The translations under genes were made by a program, and so were the position numbers. From positions 186,001 through 250,000 of the forward strand of contig NZ_NRRY01000001.1 of NCBI RefSeq assembly GCF_016583905.1: a stretch of 64,000 bases of DNA. The letters run 5' to 3'. This document shows positions 27,822 to 35,859 of this stretch, in pieces. The notes under the pieces were generated by a model that had not been told where the DNA came from, did not search any database, and saw nothing but the letters and a program-made list of their open reading frames with translations. Source of the stretch: Lamprobacter modestohalophilus. GTDB lineage: Bacteria; Pseudomonadota; Gammaproteobacteria; Chromatiales; Chromatiaceae. The stretch's first letter is position 1. Each line of letters starts with the position of its first letter.

Positions 27822-28670
27822 ATGCGCTTCACCAAGATGCAGGGGCTCGGCAATGACTTCGTCGTCATCGATGCGATTCGGCAGCAGGTCGACTTGAGTG
27901 CCGGGCAGATTCGCCGGCTGGCTGATCGACATTTCGGTATCGGCTGCGATCAGGTTCTGCTGGTCGAGCCGCCACGATCAGACGACACCGCTTTCCACTA
28001 TCGGATCTTCAACGCCGATGGCTCCGAGGTCGAGCAATGCGGGAATGGCGCACGCTGCTTCGCGCGGTATGTTCGGGACGAGGGGCTGACCTCTGCCAAC
28101 TCCATTCGTGTTGGCACCGCGGCGGGTCCGATAACCCTAGAGCTCTGCCCCGACGGGCAAGTGAGTGTGGACATGGGGCTCCCGCGTTTCGACCCTGCCG
28201 CCATCCCGCTCGCGGTGCGTGCTCGCGCGCCGGCCTATGATCTCGGTGCCGGCTGTCGTGCGTTGCGGATTGGTGCTCTGTCGATGGGCAATCCGCACGC
28301 GGTGCTCGCGGTCACCGATGATCTCGACCAGGCACCCGTCTCGGAGATTGGCCCGCGCATCGAGCGTGATCCGCTGTTCCCGCGCGGGGCGAACGTCGGT
28401 TTTATGCAGCGTCAGAGCGCCACCGCCATCCGGCTGCGCGTCTGGGAGCGCGGCGTGGGTGAGACCCTGGCCTGCGGTACGGGCGCTTGTGCCGCCGTGG
28501 TGGTCGGGCGCCTCTGGGGCGAGCTCGACGAGCGCGTCGAAGTGAGCTTGCCGGGTGGAACCCTGATCATCGATTGGCCAGGGGAAGGCATGCCGGTACG
28601 GATGACTGGCCCCGCCGTCCGCGTCTTCGACGGGAGTATTGAGATGGAAAGATTGAGATGGAAATATTGA
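27822..28670 (+). CDS. dapF: Diaminopimelate epimerase
   Basis: About 282 residues from the ATG at 27822 ([18 protein letters not shown]); the frame extends two codons to a GTG at 27816. The two catalytic Cys are present: Cys73 in CGNGARCF and the later one in [10 protein letters not shown]. The enzyme converts LL-DAP to meso-DAP for lysine and peptidoglycan. Sits six bases after the degraded methyltransferase and before DUF484, as in many gammaproteobacteria. Confidence 0.97.
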   Translation: MRFTKMQGLGNDFVVIDAIRQQVDLSAGQIRRLADRHFGIGCDQVLLVEPPRSDDTAFHYRIFNADGSEVEQCGNGARCFARYVRDEGLTSANSIRVGTAAGPITLELCPDGQVSVDMGLPRFDPAAIPLAVRARAPAYDLGAGCRALRIGALSMGNPHAVLAVTDDLDQAPVSEIGPRIERDPLFPRGANVGFMQRQSATAIRLRVWERGVGETLACGTGACAAVVVGRLWGELDERVEVSLPGGTLIIDWPGEGMPVRMTGPAVRVFDGSIEMERLRWKY

Positions 28671-28673
28671 GCA

Positions 28674-29363
28674 ATGAATAGTCGTAGCAATGAGGTGGCA
28701 TCGGCGGTCAGTGATGAGACGGTTGCTGCCTGGTTGATGCGGCATCCAGACTTCCTGTTGCGCCACCGCGATGTCCTCGCCAAGCTCAATGTTCCTCACG
28801 GCAGCGGTGGTGCGACCTCGCTGATCGAGCGCCAGGTGACGGTGCTGCGCGAGCAGCTCGCCCATGAGCGTGGCCGGTTGAATCACTTGGTCGCACGGGC
28901 GCACGATTACGAAGCCTTGCTCACACGCCTACACGAGCTGACCCTGCGACTGATACTGGCTCCCGATCTGCTGCACGCCTGCAACGCCTTGGAGCAGGCG
29001 TTGCGCGAGCAGTTCAGTGCCGATGCTGTTGCGGTCAAGCTATTCCCGGTCGATGCGAATGAGCGTGCGGCCGACCCGCTGGTGCGCAGTTTCGCCGACT
29101 TCATTGATAGCAATCGCTGCCTTTGCGGTCCCTTTGCTGCCGAACAGGCCGGGGGGCTGTTCGGTAAGCTCCCGGTCGAGATCCATTCGGCTGCACTGAT
29201 CCCGATCCGTGCGCATGAGCAAACCGGTGTGCTGGCGATCGGCAGTGCCGATCCAAAACGCTTCGCGTCGGATATGGGCACCGACCTGCTCGAGCGTCTT
29301 GGCGCGGTCGCCGGCGCTAAGCTCGCCAGCCTCGCCCACCTCGAGCGCGTCCGTTCAGTCTGA
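28674..29363 (+). CDS. DUF484 protein (YigA-like)
   Basis: A 229-residue protein starting MNSRSNEVASAVSDETVAAWLMRHPDFLLRHRDVLAKLNVPH, the DUF484 signature, continuing into a GAF-like domain (CGPFAAEQAGGLFG, VLAIGSADPKRF). Function is unknown; it usually lies between dapF and xerC, as here. Its stop overlaps the xerC start (TGATG), so the two are translated together. Confidence 0.93.
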   Translation: MNSRSNEVASAVSDETVAAWLMRHPDFLLRHRDVLAKLNVPHGSGGATSLIERQVTVLREQLAHERGRLNHLVARAHDYEALLTRLHELTLRLILAPDLLHACNALEQALREQFSADAVAVKLFPVDANERAADPLVRSFADFIDSNRCLCGPFAAEQAGGLFGKLPVEIHSAALIPIRAHEQTGVLAIGSADPKRFASDMGTDLLERLGAVAGAKLASLAHLERVRSV

Positions 29364-30529
29364 TGGGTGCGCCGACCGACGATTTGCGATCTGAGCTGAA
29401 GGCGGACAGGGTCTCAAGCTCAAATACAGCTTCTTCGTCTGCCTCAGCCTCTGCCCTTGGTTCTGCCTCAGCCTCTGCCACAGCCACAGCCACAGCCTCA
29501 GCCTCAGCCTCAGCTTTGGGTCCAGAAGCGGATGATGACCCAGCTCCAGGTCCAGGGCTAGATCCAGGTCCAGATTCGGACCCGCTACTCCCGAGTTTCC
29601 TCGGCCATCTTGCCAACGAGCGTCGGGTATCGCCGCATACCTTGAGTAATTATCGGCGCGATCTCGAGCGTATCGCCCGCTGGCGACTTGAGCAGGGCAT
29701 CCAGGCGTGGTCGGATCTACGCGATGAGTCGATTCGCCGCTATGTCGCAGCTCGGCATCGCATGGGCATCGGCGGCCGCACCTTGGCGCGCGAGCTTTCC
29801 GCATTGCGCACCTTTTTCGACTACTTGCTGCGTGAACGCCTGGTGTCCCATAACCCGGCGCGCGGGCTGCGCGCGCCGAAGAGTGCGAGGCGTCTGCCGA
29901 GCAGCCTGGACGCCGATACGCTGAGCGCATTGCTCGATAGTGACAGGCCCATCGGGGCTGGCGCTGATCCAACAAGTCCAGGCACCGCCGAGGCGGACTC
30001 AGGGATCGAGAACGATCCGTTGGCGTTGCGCGATACCGCGATGGTTGAACTCTTGTACTCGTCGGGCTTGCGCCTTGCCGAGCTCATCTCGGTGGATGTG
30101 CGTGACATCGACCCAGCCGACGCCATGCTGACCGTGGTCGGTAAGGGCTCCAAGACCCGCCGGGTGCCGGTAGGCCGAGCGGCGCTACAAGCCATTGCGG
30201 GCTGGCTTGCGGTCCGCCCCTTGCTCGCCGCGGCGGACGAGTCGGCCCTTTTCGTCAGCTCGCGCGGTAGGCGCATCCATCCGCGCACCGTTCAGGCGCG
30301 TCTCAAGCACTGGGCGCAGCAACGGTCTGCGGGCCGCAATCTGCATCCGCATCTGTTGCGACACTCCTTCGCCAGTCATCTGCTCGAATCCTCGGGCGAC
30401 CTGCGTGCCGTTCAAGAGCTACTCGGCCACGCCGACATCGCCACGACTCAGGTCTATACCCACCTAGATTTTCAACACCTTGCGCAGGTCTACGATCAAG
30501 CCCATCCACGCGCGCGGAAGCGGCGCTAG
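29363..30529 (+). CDS. xerC: Tyrosine recombinase XerC with extended N-terminus
   Basis: 388 residues against ~300 usual. The tyrosine-recombinase set is complete: Arg in SGLRLAELISVD, Lys in VVGKGSKTRRVPVG, HPHLLRHSFASHLL (His-x-x-Arg), and the nucleophile in TTQVYTHLDF. It resolves chromosome dimers with XerD at dif. The first ~75 residues are low-complexity Ser/Ala/Thr then Pro/Gly/Asp, encoded by GCCTCA/GCCACA and TCCAGG hexamer arrays; the SAM-like core domain begins at LLPSFLGHLANERRVSPHT. A second short Asp/Ala-rich insertion precedes the catalytic domain (PIGAGADPTSPGTAEADSG). Start may lie closer to the core. Confidence 0.93.
   Translation: MGAPTDDLRSELKADRVSSSNTASSSASASALGSASASATATATASASASALGPEADDDPAPGPGLDPGPDSDPLLPSFLGHLANERRVSPHTLSNYRRDLERIARWRLEQGIQAWSDLRDESIRRYVAARHRMGIGGRTLARELSALRTFFDYLLRERLVSHNPARGLRAPKSARRLPSSLDADTLSALLDSDRPIGAGADPTSPGTAEADSGIENDPLALRDTAMVELLYSSGLRLAELISVDVRDIDPADAMLTVVGKGSKTRRVPVGRAALQAIAGWLAVRPLLAAADESALFVSSRGRRIHPRTVQARLKHWAQQRSAGRNLHPHLLRHSFASHLLESSGDLRAVQELLGHADIATTQVYTHLDFQHLAQVYDQAHPRARKRR
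29441..29514. repeat. GCCTCA/GCCACA hexamer array in xerC
   Basis: Around twelve hexamers with GCCTCA, GCCTCT, GCCACA units, translated as Ser-Ala and Thr-Ala pairs before the recombinase domain. Same hexamer as the array in the agmatine deiminase gene at 63722. Confidence 0.88.
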
Positions 30530-30533
30530 GCAC

Positions 30534-30809
30534 ATGGGCGGTCGCACAGGCGCCGGTCAGCCTCGCGCCCCGCGGGTGTTGCTCTACAGCAGTCAAGGCT
30601 GTGCGCACTGCCGCCAGGCTAAAGCCTTTCTTGACGCGCGCGGTATTGCCTACAGCGAGCTTGATGTCGGACGCAGCGCCAAGGCGCGCAAGGCCTTAGA
30701 GCGCCTTGGCGCCCGTGCGGTGCCGACGATACTGGTCGGCGACCAACGCCTGGACGGCTTCTCAGAGCGCGCATTCCTCGCCGCCTACAAGCGCCACAGC
30801 GACAGCTGA
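30534..30809 (+). CDS. Glutaredoxin-like protein
   Basis: About 91 residues from the ATG at 30534; the frame opens at 30480 inside xerC. A thioredoxin-fold start VLLYSSQGCAHCRQAKAFLD holds the CAHC redox pair, followed by ELDVGRSAKARKAL and the cis-Pro in RAVPTILVGDQRLDGFSE, matching glutaredoxin. Likely a dithiol oxidoreductase using glutathione or glutathione amide. It is closely linked to xerC (5 bp gap). Confidence 0.85.
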   Translation: MGGRTGAGQPRAPRVLLYSSQGCAHCRQAKAFLDARGIAYSELDVGRSAKARKALERLGARAVPTILVGDQRLDGFSERAFLAAYKRHSDS

Positions 30810-30857
30810 TTCTCGGATCGATCGGCGTTCCACCTGCCTTGCTGCCAGTGTGCCTAA

Positions 30858-30960
30858 TTGGTCCGCCCAGTTGGTCCGCCCAGTTGGTCCGCCCAATTGG
30901 TCCGCCAAAATTGGTCTGCCAAAATTGGTCTGCCAAAATTGGTCTGCCAAAAGTGGTCAG
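30858..30960. repeat. 13/14-bp tandem array
   Basis: Units TTGGTCCGCCCAG (x2), TTGGTCCGCCCAA, then TTGGTCCGCCAAAA and three TTGGTCTGCCAAAA, with a broken end. Contained in the 391-bp gap (30810-31200) between the glutaredoxin gene and the fasciclin gene; no spacers, so it is not a CRISPR. The rest of that gap holds only the fasciclin gene's upstream region. Confidence 0.92.
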
Positions 30961-31200
30961 TCCAATTACGGCTCTAGCTGAGTTGCATGGGGACAAGGCC
31001 GGCAGACGGGCGGGACAAGGGCGTGGCGGTTCTAAAAGACCATGCTCTTAACTGGGTTTCACTTGGCAAATGTTCAGGATGTCCTAACATCCGTCTCGTA
31101 GCGGGCAGAAACATAGCCTTTGAAGATGCTGAAAGCCTTCTCTGAACTGCTTCTGTCCATGTCTCTGACGTTAAATCATCGACAGCTTGAGGAACTACCC

Positions 31201-31815
31201 ATGACCGACTCGACCACCCGCTCACATCGTCTCGTTGTCATTCTTGGCCTCAGCATGGCGCTGGGTCCGCTGACCGCCCTCTCGTTCGGTAGCAAGTACG
31301 CAGACGAGGAGACTTTCGCTCGCGCACAGGCAGGTCTGCAAAACGCGAAGCCGACTGACGTGCTTGGGAAGTATGGCGACGTCGACGGTGTTCCGAGCTA
31401 CGCAAGCTCCAAAACGCTGGCAGATGTCCTCTCTGGCTCGGGCGTGTTCGACGACTTCCGCACGGCGATGCAGGCCATTGATAAGGCTGATCTACTGACC
31501 GGCAGTGGCACTTACACCCTCTTTGTTCCGAGCGATGAGGCCTTCGCTAAACTGTCTGATGAGCAGCGCGCCGCGCTGCGTGATGATCCCGCAGCACTGG
31601 CCTCGTTGATCTCGAAGCACATCGTGCCTGGACGCTACAGCGCGACTGACCTGATGCAGATGCGCGAGGCCCGGACCATCGACGGGACTTCGATCGCCGT
31701 CGGGCCGACGGCCAGCGCGGGTGGCCACATCGGCTTTGGCAGCTCAGATGTGGTGCAGAGTAATCTCCACGCCACCAACGGTATCGTGCACGTGATCGAC
31801 CGCGTGAATCTGTAA
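31201..31815 (+). CDS. Fasciclin-domain secreted protein
   Basis: 204 residues from the ATG at 31201, which has GAGG 8 bp upstream; the frame runs back to 31120. Signal peptide HRLVVILGLSMALGPLTALSFG. The second half is a FAS1 domain: TLADVLSGSGVFDDFRTAM, TLFVPSDEAFAKLSDEQ, HIVPGRYSATDL and NGIVHVIDRVNL. FAS1 domains are cell-surface adhesion modules. The gene ends with a strong terminator, so it is probably a single transcription unit. Confidence 0.92.
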   Translation: MTDSTTRSHRLVVILGLSMALGPLTALSFGSKYADEETFARAQAGLQNAKPTDVLGKYGDVDGVPSYASSKTLADVLSGSGVFDDFRTAMQAIDKADLLTGSGTYTLFVPSDEAFAKLSDEQRAALRDDPAALASLISKHIVPGRYSATDLMQMREARTIDGTSIAVGPTASAGGHIGFGSSDVVQSNLHATNGIVHVIDRVNL

Positions 31816-31892
31816 CCTATCCGCGCTGCCCTCAGCCTAGCTTAGCCGAGATCAGACTCGCTCTCGACCGACGCTGACGCAGCAAGCAAGAC

Positions 31893-31932
31893 GAAGGCCC
31901 GGCACCCCACTGGTGTGCCGGGCCTTCTTGTT
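31893..31932 (+). terminator. Rho-independent terminator of the fasciclin gene
   Basis: Stem GAAGGCCCGGCAC with partner GTGCCGGGCCTTC, a 9-base loop, then TTGTT. Thirteen matched base pairs; the clearest terminator in the window. Confidence 0.9.
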
Positions 31933-32001
31933 ACCGTTGATACGGATTGAGCTTCCCTCAAACCAATCGTTGCGGTGTTCGAACTGGTGCTGCGCGATCA
32001 G

Positions 32002-32058
32002 CGTTACCCTGCAACAACCGCTTCATCGTTCCGGGTAGCGACGCGCAATGAGCGTTAG
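32002..32058 (+). repeat. CGTTA-ended dispersed repeat, type 2
   Basis: Left GCGTTACCCTG, degenerate first hairpin (CAACAACCGCTTCAT), TCCGGG, AGCGACGCGCAATG, right end GAGCGTTAG. The TTA at 32055-32057 is the stop codon of the following minus-strand gene. Confidence 0.75.
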
Positions 32059-32273
32059 TGCCGGTGATCCGGCTCCTGCCTGAGCGCGTTCAGGTAGACC
32101 TGTTGCTCGTGCAGGGCCTCGGCCTGGATCGCGAGAAGCTTCTGGTAGTCCTCGGGCAGTTTTTGATCCATCCCCGTCTCGACAAAGCGCTCCAGTGTCT
32201 CGGCGGTCTCTTGCAACAAGCTCTCCAACTCGTTGAGTACGTGCCGGTAATCACTGTCGGACATTCCCGTCAT
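32055..32273 (-). CDS. Small helical hypothetical protein
   Basis: A 72-residue protein, essentially one helical stretch MSDSDYRHVLNELESLLQETAETLERFVETG, then KLLAIQAEALHEQQVYLNAL. Acidic, probably dimeric coiled coil. Its start overlaps the sulfotransferase stop by 4 bp (ATGA), so they are coupled; it may be a subunit or regulator of that enzyme. Its stop lies inside a dispersed repeat. Confidence 0.6.
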   Translation of the reverse strand: MTGMSDSDYRHVLNELESLLQETAETLERFVETGMDQKLPEDYQKLLAIQAEALHEQQVYLNALRQEPDHRH

Positions 32274-32935
32274 GGGCTCGGGTCGAAGCGGTAGCCGAGG
32301 CGTTCAATATCCGATGCAAAGTGCTTGGCGACCAACTCGGCGGTGCTGTCGTCGTAATAGCGGCGATAGTCGGCGCCGCGGTCGTTGGCCTGCCGGCGGT
32401 GCGGGAGCTTGGGTGGCTGGATGCCGATGCGCGTGCAGGCCTCTGTGAAGTCCTGCTCAAGACGTTCATAGCGGCCGATGTAGTCAACGATCAGGTTGCC
32501 GCGCAGGTCGATCAAATAATCGGTCTGGAGCTCGATCGAGGTGTCGATGTGGTATTGCGGCGGTCGCTCGGGGTCGAGCTTCCAGCGCAAGAAGGCGGCA
32601 AAATCTTCATGGCCGCTAAGGTGCTGGGGGCGCTCGCGCCGAATGTGGTGAAAGGAGCTGACCTGTAGATCCCAGGGGTTGCGGACGAACGCAAACTTGA
32701 ACAAGGCGTCGAAGCGTTCGCGCGGTAACAGCTCCTTTGCCGCGATAGCCTTGGCATGGCGTGGCAGCTTGGTGGCAATGCGATGACCGCTCAGGTGACT
32801 GAGACGGCTGCAGACAAACATCGGCCAATACCAGGGATCAGCCCAACGTCGACGCGCCAGCGCCGCACGCACACTGGTGCCGCCGGTCTTGGCAATATGG
32901 ATGAACAGGAACTGATGCTTGATCGAGAGCAGCAT
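32270..32935 (-). CDS. Sulfotransferase family 2 protein
   Basis: 221 residues from the ATG at 32935 (MLLSIKHQFLFIHIAKTGGTSVR). The PAPS-binding P-loop-like IAKTGGTS and the 3'-phosphate loop FVRNPWDLQVSSF are present; the family moves sulfate from PAPS to carbohydrates, or is used on polysaccharides in bacteria. The start is taken here because the frame to 32989 adds 18 polar residues without a ribosome site. Its partner gene overlaps by 4 bp. Acceptor unknown. Confidence 0.87.
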   Translation of the reverse strand: MLLSIKHQFLFIHIAKTGGTSVRAALARRRWADPWYWPMFVCSRLSHLSGHRIATKLPRHAKAIAAKELLPRERFDALFKFAFVRNPWDLQVSSFHHIRRERPQHLSGHEDFAAFLRWKLDPERPPQYHIDTSIELQTDYLIDLRGNLIVDYIGRYERLEQDFTEACTRIGIQPPKLPHRRQANDRGADYRRYYDDSTAELVAKHFASDIERLGYRFDPSP

Positions 32936-32995
32936 AGGGCATTGTATACAGCAAGCAAAGGCCTGGCGTGAGCCTGATCCGCAGCCCAAGATGTC

Positions 32996-33044
32996 GTGGT
33001 CAGTGGTCAGTGGTCAGTGGTCAGTGGTCAGTGGTCAGTGGTCA
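32996..33044. repeat. GTGGTCA heptamer array
   Basis: Seven exact copies of GTGGTCA, between the sulfotransferase start and the stop of the hypothetical gene at 33052. No coding frame is involved, in line with a period that is not a multiple of three. Confidence 0.95.
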
Positions 33045-33051
33045 GTGCGGC

Positions 33052-33468
33052 TCAGACCTCAGAGGCATTCCAATTGTTGAATGCGAGCAGCCAAGAGCGA
33101 ATACCGGGGTTAGCCGCACCCGTCGCCAGCAACTGTTCACCAATCTCGATCATGAGGTTGCGGAATTCCCGCACCAGCATGGCCCATTCGGCCTCTGCCA
33201 GTCCTGGGTTGTCACTCATGGTCTCGGCGGCCAGCGAGCCGGCCCCGGCCCACCAGGCATTGCCATCGAGCTGATGCCGCACTTGCGCGGGTGACGTCTG
33301 CAGCAGGCCTAGCAGTTCCCTAACCTCAGTGGCGCGCGCATGATCGATGCCTTCGAGCAGCTCGGCGAGTCGCTCGAGCGGGCGCACGAAAAGGCTGGCG
33401 TCGTCGGGACCCGCCTCAGTCAGCGGTGTGCCGAAAACGGAGGTCTTGGCTGCGGAGACAGGCGTCAT
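33052..33468 (-). CDS. Hypothetical helical protein
   Basis: 138 residues, alpha-helical, with a notable central GNAWWAGAGSLAAETMSDNPGL and a C-terminal IRSWLLAFNNWNASEV. I do not recognise the family. It precedes a heptamer array on the 3' side and lies opposite the histidine-kinase gene upstream region. Codon use is like its neighbours. Confidence 0.55.
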   Translation of the reverse strand: MTPVSAAKTSVFGTPLTEAGPDDASLFVRPLERLAELLEGIDHARATEVRELLGLLQTSPAQVRHQLDGNAWWAGAGSLAAETMSDNPGLAEAEWAMLVREFRNLMIEIGEQLLATGAANPGIRSWLLAFNNWNASEV

Positions 33469-33571
33469 GGGAGAGCGATACTCGACTTTCTTTCGGATCT
33501 GAGGTTACATCCTACCTGATCCGAAAGGCGATCTTGCGATCCGCGTCGCGATGGCTTGCGGCGATCCTGGC

Positions 33572-33631
33572 GATGTTTTTGGCGACGTTTGTGATGACGT
33601 TTGTGATGACGTTTGTGGCGATGTTCGTGAA
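33572..33631. repeat. 12-bp tandem array upstream of a histidine kinase
   Basis: Five 12-mers: GATGTTTTTGGC, GACGTTTGTGAT (two), GACGTTTGTGGC, GATGTTCGTGAA. The array is directly before the small frame at 33638 and the kinase. Confidence 0.85.
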
Positions 33632-33637
33632 ACCATG

Positions 33638-33763
33638 ATGACAACAACAAAGCGCTCCGTCCCTGCATCGCTAGCTGAATTCGGAGAGGCGCCGCTTCTG
33701 GCTTTGGCACCGCTGAGCAACGCGGAGCTTGAGGCGTTGGAACTGATCGACAACCTGCCCTGA
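33638..33763 (+). CDS. Possible 41-residue leader protein
   Basis: Frame MTTTKRSVPASLAEFGEAPLLALAPLSNAELEALELIDNLP ends TGATG, so the stop overlaps the kinase ATG at 33763 and translation would be coupled. No clear ribosome site is seen in front, so it may be a chance frame; an alternative ATG lies 3 bp earlier. No family recognised. Confidence 0.35.
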   Translation: MTTTKRSVPASLAEFGEAPLLALAPLSNAELEALELIDNLP

Positions 33764-35121
33764 TGTCGAAGTCGAGTCGCCGAGTCTTGCTCTTCAGGCT
33801 GTTGACGCTGCTTGCTGTTGCCTGGATTCAGGTCTGGAGTCCGGCTCATGCCGAGCCAGCCTTTTCCGATGTCTTTCGTGATCATGCGGCGACCATGTTG
33901 CTGGTCGATCCCGCCAGTGGCGCGATTCGCGATGCGAATGCCGCAGCGGTGCGCTTTTACGGCTATCCCCGGGAGCGCCTGCTTGCGATGCGCATCCAGG
34001 ACATCAGCACCCTGGCGCCCTTGCGAGTGAATGAAGAGATGGAGCGCGCAGAGAGCGGTGAGCGCGCGCACTTCGTGTTTCGCCATCGGCTCGCGTCTGG
34101 CGAGGAGCGCAAGGTTGCGGTTTGGTCATCGCCGCTGAACATCGACGGCAAGATCCAACTGCTGTCGATCATCTCCGATCTCACCGTGATGCGCGAGGCG
34201 AATGATCCCTTCTGGCATTACCAGAGCGGGCTTGAGGATAAGGTCGATCTACAATCGTCGCAGATCGCGGCTTATGTCGCCGAGCGTCGGGAGCAGGATC
34301 GGCGTACCATCCTCGTCCTCTTTATTGGCGTGATGGCCTTGTTATTGCTCAGCGCGAAGCTCGCTCGTGACGTGCGAAGGCGGCGGCAAGCGGAGGCGAC
34401 AGCTAAGCAGCTGTTGGAAAAAAACGCTCAGGCAAATGGTGCGCTGCAGCGCTTCACCGAGGTCGCCGCTCATCACCTGCAGGAGCCCTGCCGACGCATG
34501 GCCAGCTATGCCGGCCTGATTCGACGTCGGCTGGAACGTGGCGCGCAGCTTGATGAACTGGAACCACTGGCGTTGACGCTGGAGACGCAGGCCATTCGGC
34601 AGCGGACGCTGGTGCGCGACATGCAACTCTATCTGGCCGCGGGCCAGGCCAGTGCGCAACAGGGCGTTGATGATCCAGCGGCGCTGACACGGGAGTTCTT
34701 TGCGAACTTGGCTGATCAGCATTCACAGGCACCAGTGACCCTGTCTGTCGCTGAGATGCCCCGCATCCCGCTCGATCGTCAATGGCTGAGCTATTGCCTG
34801 CGCTGCTTGCTCGAGAATGCGATTGAGCACGCTGATCCGGAGCAGCCGGTCGAGATTCAGGTCTTCACCCGCGCTGCAGTGGGCGGCTTACAACTCTTGG
34901 TCGCCGACAATGGGCCAGGGATTCCAGCGCCTTATCGCGAGCGCGTCTTCGGCGTCTTCGAGCAACTGAGTCCGCCCATTTTGGCAACGCGCACTGGCAT
35001 CGGGCTGGCGATCGTGAGACGGATCATGGAGACCGTCGGCGGTCGTGCCATGGCGGAGGAGACGCCTGGTGGCGGTACGACAATCGTACTAGATTTTACG
35101 CGCGAGGATCTTTCGTCATGA
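33763..35121 (+). CDS. Membrane PAS-domain sensor histidine kinase
   Basis: 452 residues. Signal-like helix RLLTLLAVAWIQVWSPAHA, a PAS domain (AATMLLVDPASGAIRDANAA...FYGYPRERLL) that would face the periplasm, a membrane helix TILVLFIGVMALLLLSAKLA near residue 188, then the dimerisation domain with phospho-acceptor His in VAAHHLQEP and an HATPase domain: LLENAIEHA (N box), DNGPGIP (G1), TGIGLAIV (G2). It overlaps the response regulator by 4 bp. Signal unknown; its partner has no DNA-binding domain, so output is probably protein-protein. Confidence 0.9.
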   Translation: MSKSSRRVLLFRLLTLLAVAWIQVWSPAHAEPAFSDVFRDHAATMLLVDPASGAIRDANAAAVRFYGYPRERLLAMRIQDISTLAPLRVNEEMERAESGERAHFVFRHRLASGEERKVAVWSSPLNIDGKIQLLSIISDLTVMREANDPFWHYQSGLEDKVDLQSSQIAAYVAERREQDRRTILVLFIGVMALLLLSAKLARDVRRRRQAEATAKQLLEKNAQANGALQRFTEVAAHHLQEPCRRMASYAGLIRRRLERGAQLDELEPLALTLETQAIRQRTLVRDMQLYLAAGQASAQQGVDDPAALTREFFANLADQHSQAPVTLSVAEMPRIPLDRQWLSYCLRCLLENAIEHADPEQPVEIQVFTRAAVGGLQLLVADNGPGIPAPYRERVFGVFEQLSPPILATRTGIGLAIVRRIMETVGGRAMAEETPGGGTTIVLDFTREDLSS

Positions 35122-35558
35122 TCATCAACCAACCTGTGTTTACCGTCCTGCTCGTCGAAGACGAGATCGCGGATGCCGATCTGGTGCGGATGGCATTCGA
35201 GGAAAGCCGCGTGCTGGTCAGGCTGCATCACGTCGTCGATGGGGTCGAGGCGCTCAAGTTCTTGCGCCGCGAGACCGAGGCGTCTGCGACTGCGCCGCGT
35301 CCGGATCTGATCCTGCTCGACCTGAATATGCCGCGGATGAATGGTCGGGAATTCCTGCAGCAGGTGAAGCAGGATGAGGATCTTCGCGCGATTCCGGTGG
35401 TGGTGCTGACCACCTCTGATGTTGAGCGCGACGTCGTTGAGAGCTATGGCCTAGGTGCGGCCGGCTATGTCGTCAAGCCGGTCGATCTTGACCAACTGAT
35501 CCATGCAATCAAGGGCATGGAGAGCTACTGGTTCACAGTGGTGAAATTGCCAGAATAG
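35118..35558 (+). CDS. CheY-like single-domain response regulator (Rcp1 type)
   Basis: 146 residues, one receiver domain: acidic pair LLVEDEIADADLVRMAF, phospho-acceptor Asp in LILLDLNMPRMNG, Thr in VVLTTSD, and Lys in YVVKPVDLDQL. The long insertion before the Asp and the ending resemble regulators that partner phytochrome-type kinases. Overlaps the kinase gene by 4 bp, so they form one phosphorelay. A heptamer array follows four bases after the stop. Confidence 0.92.
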   Translation: MIINQPVFTVLLVEDEIADADLVRMAFEESRVLVRLHHVVDGVEALKFLRRETEASATAPRPDLILLDLNMPRMNGREFLQQVKQDEDLRAIPVVVLTTSDVERDVVESYGLGAAGYVVKPVDLDQLIHAIKGMESYWFTVVKLPE

Positions 35559-35562
35559 TCTC

Positions 35563-35637
35563 ATCGGCTATCGGCTATCGGCTATCGGCTATCGGCTATC
35601 GGCTATCGGCTATCGGCTATCGGCTATCGGCTATCGG
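35563..35637. repeat. ATCGGCT heptamer array
   Basis: Ten complete copies of ATCGGCT and a partial one, directly after the response-regulator stop. The rest of the 300-bp gap to 35859 contains the 83-bp inverted-repeat element and otherwise nothing I recognise. Confidence 0.95.
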
Positions 35638-35766
35638 GCAGGTCAGGTCAGGGCAGCGAGGTAAAGGGGCACAGGGGCAGAGGTGGTAAGCCTGAGACCG
35701 GCCCGGCGGGGTCAGATGTGAGTCCGACCACCATCGCGGGCTGCGGTTTTAAGGTTGAAGCTGGGT

Positions 35767-35849
35767 TTAGTGGCTGTCCATTTTCTACTTCCAGATGATC
35801 GCCCAACACTGGCCCTCAAATCGGGAAGACGTTGATAGACAGTTTCTTA
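35767..35849 (-). repeat. 83-bp element with terminal inverted repeats, copy 2
   Basis: Same sequence as 16072-16154 but inverted: right end GACAGTTTCTTA, left end TTAGTGGCTGTCCATTTTCT, with ATCGGGAAGACGTTGATAG near the right. It ends 10 bp before the stop codon of the DUF2189 gene, again close to a 3' end. Confidence 0.7.
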
Positions 35850-35859
35850 CCGTTGAACC

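Noticed and set aside
30858-30960. Possible CRISPR array
   Set aside because: Units are 13-14 bp with no spacers and no cas genes nearby; this is a plain tandem repeat.
33426-33638. 70-codon frame with a hydrophobic end before the histidine kinase
   Set aside because: The hydrophobic run (FVMTFVMTFV) is simply the 12-bp array read in another frame.
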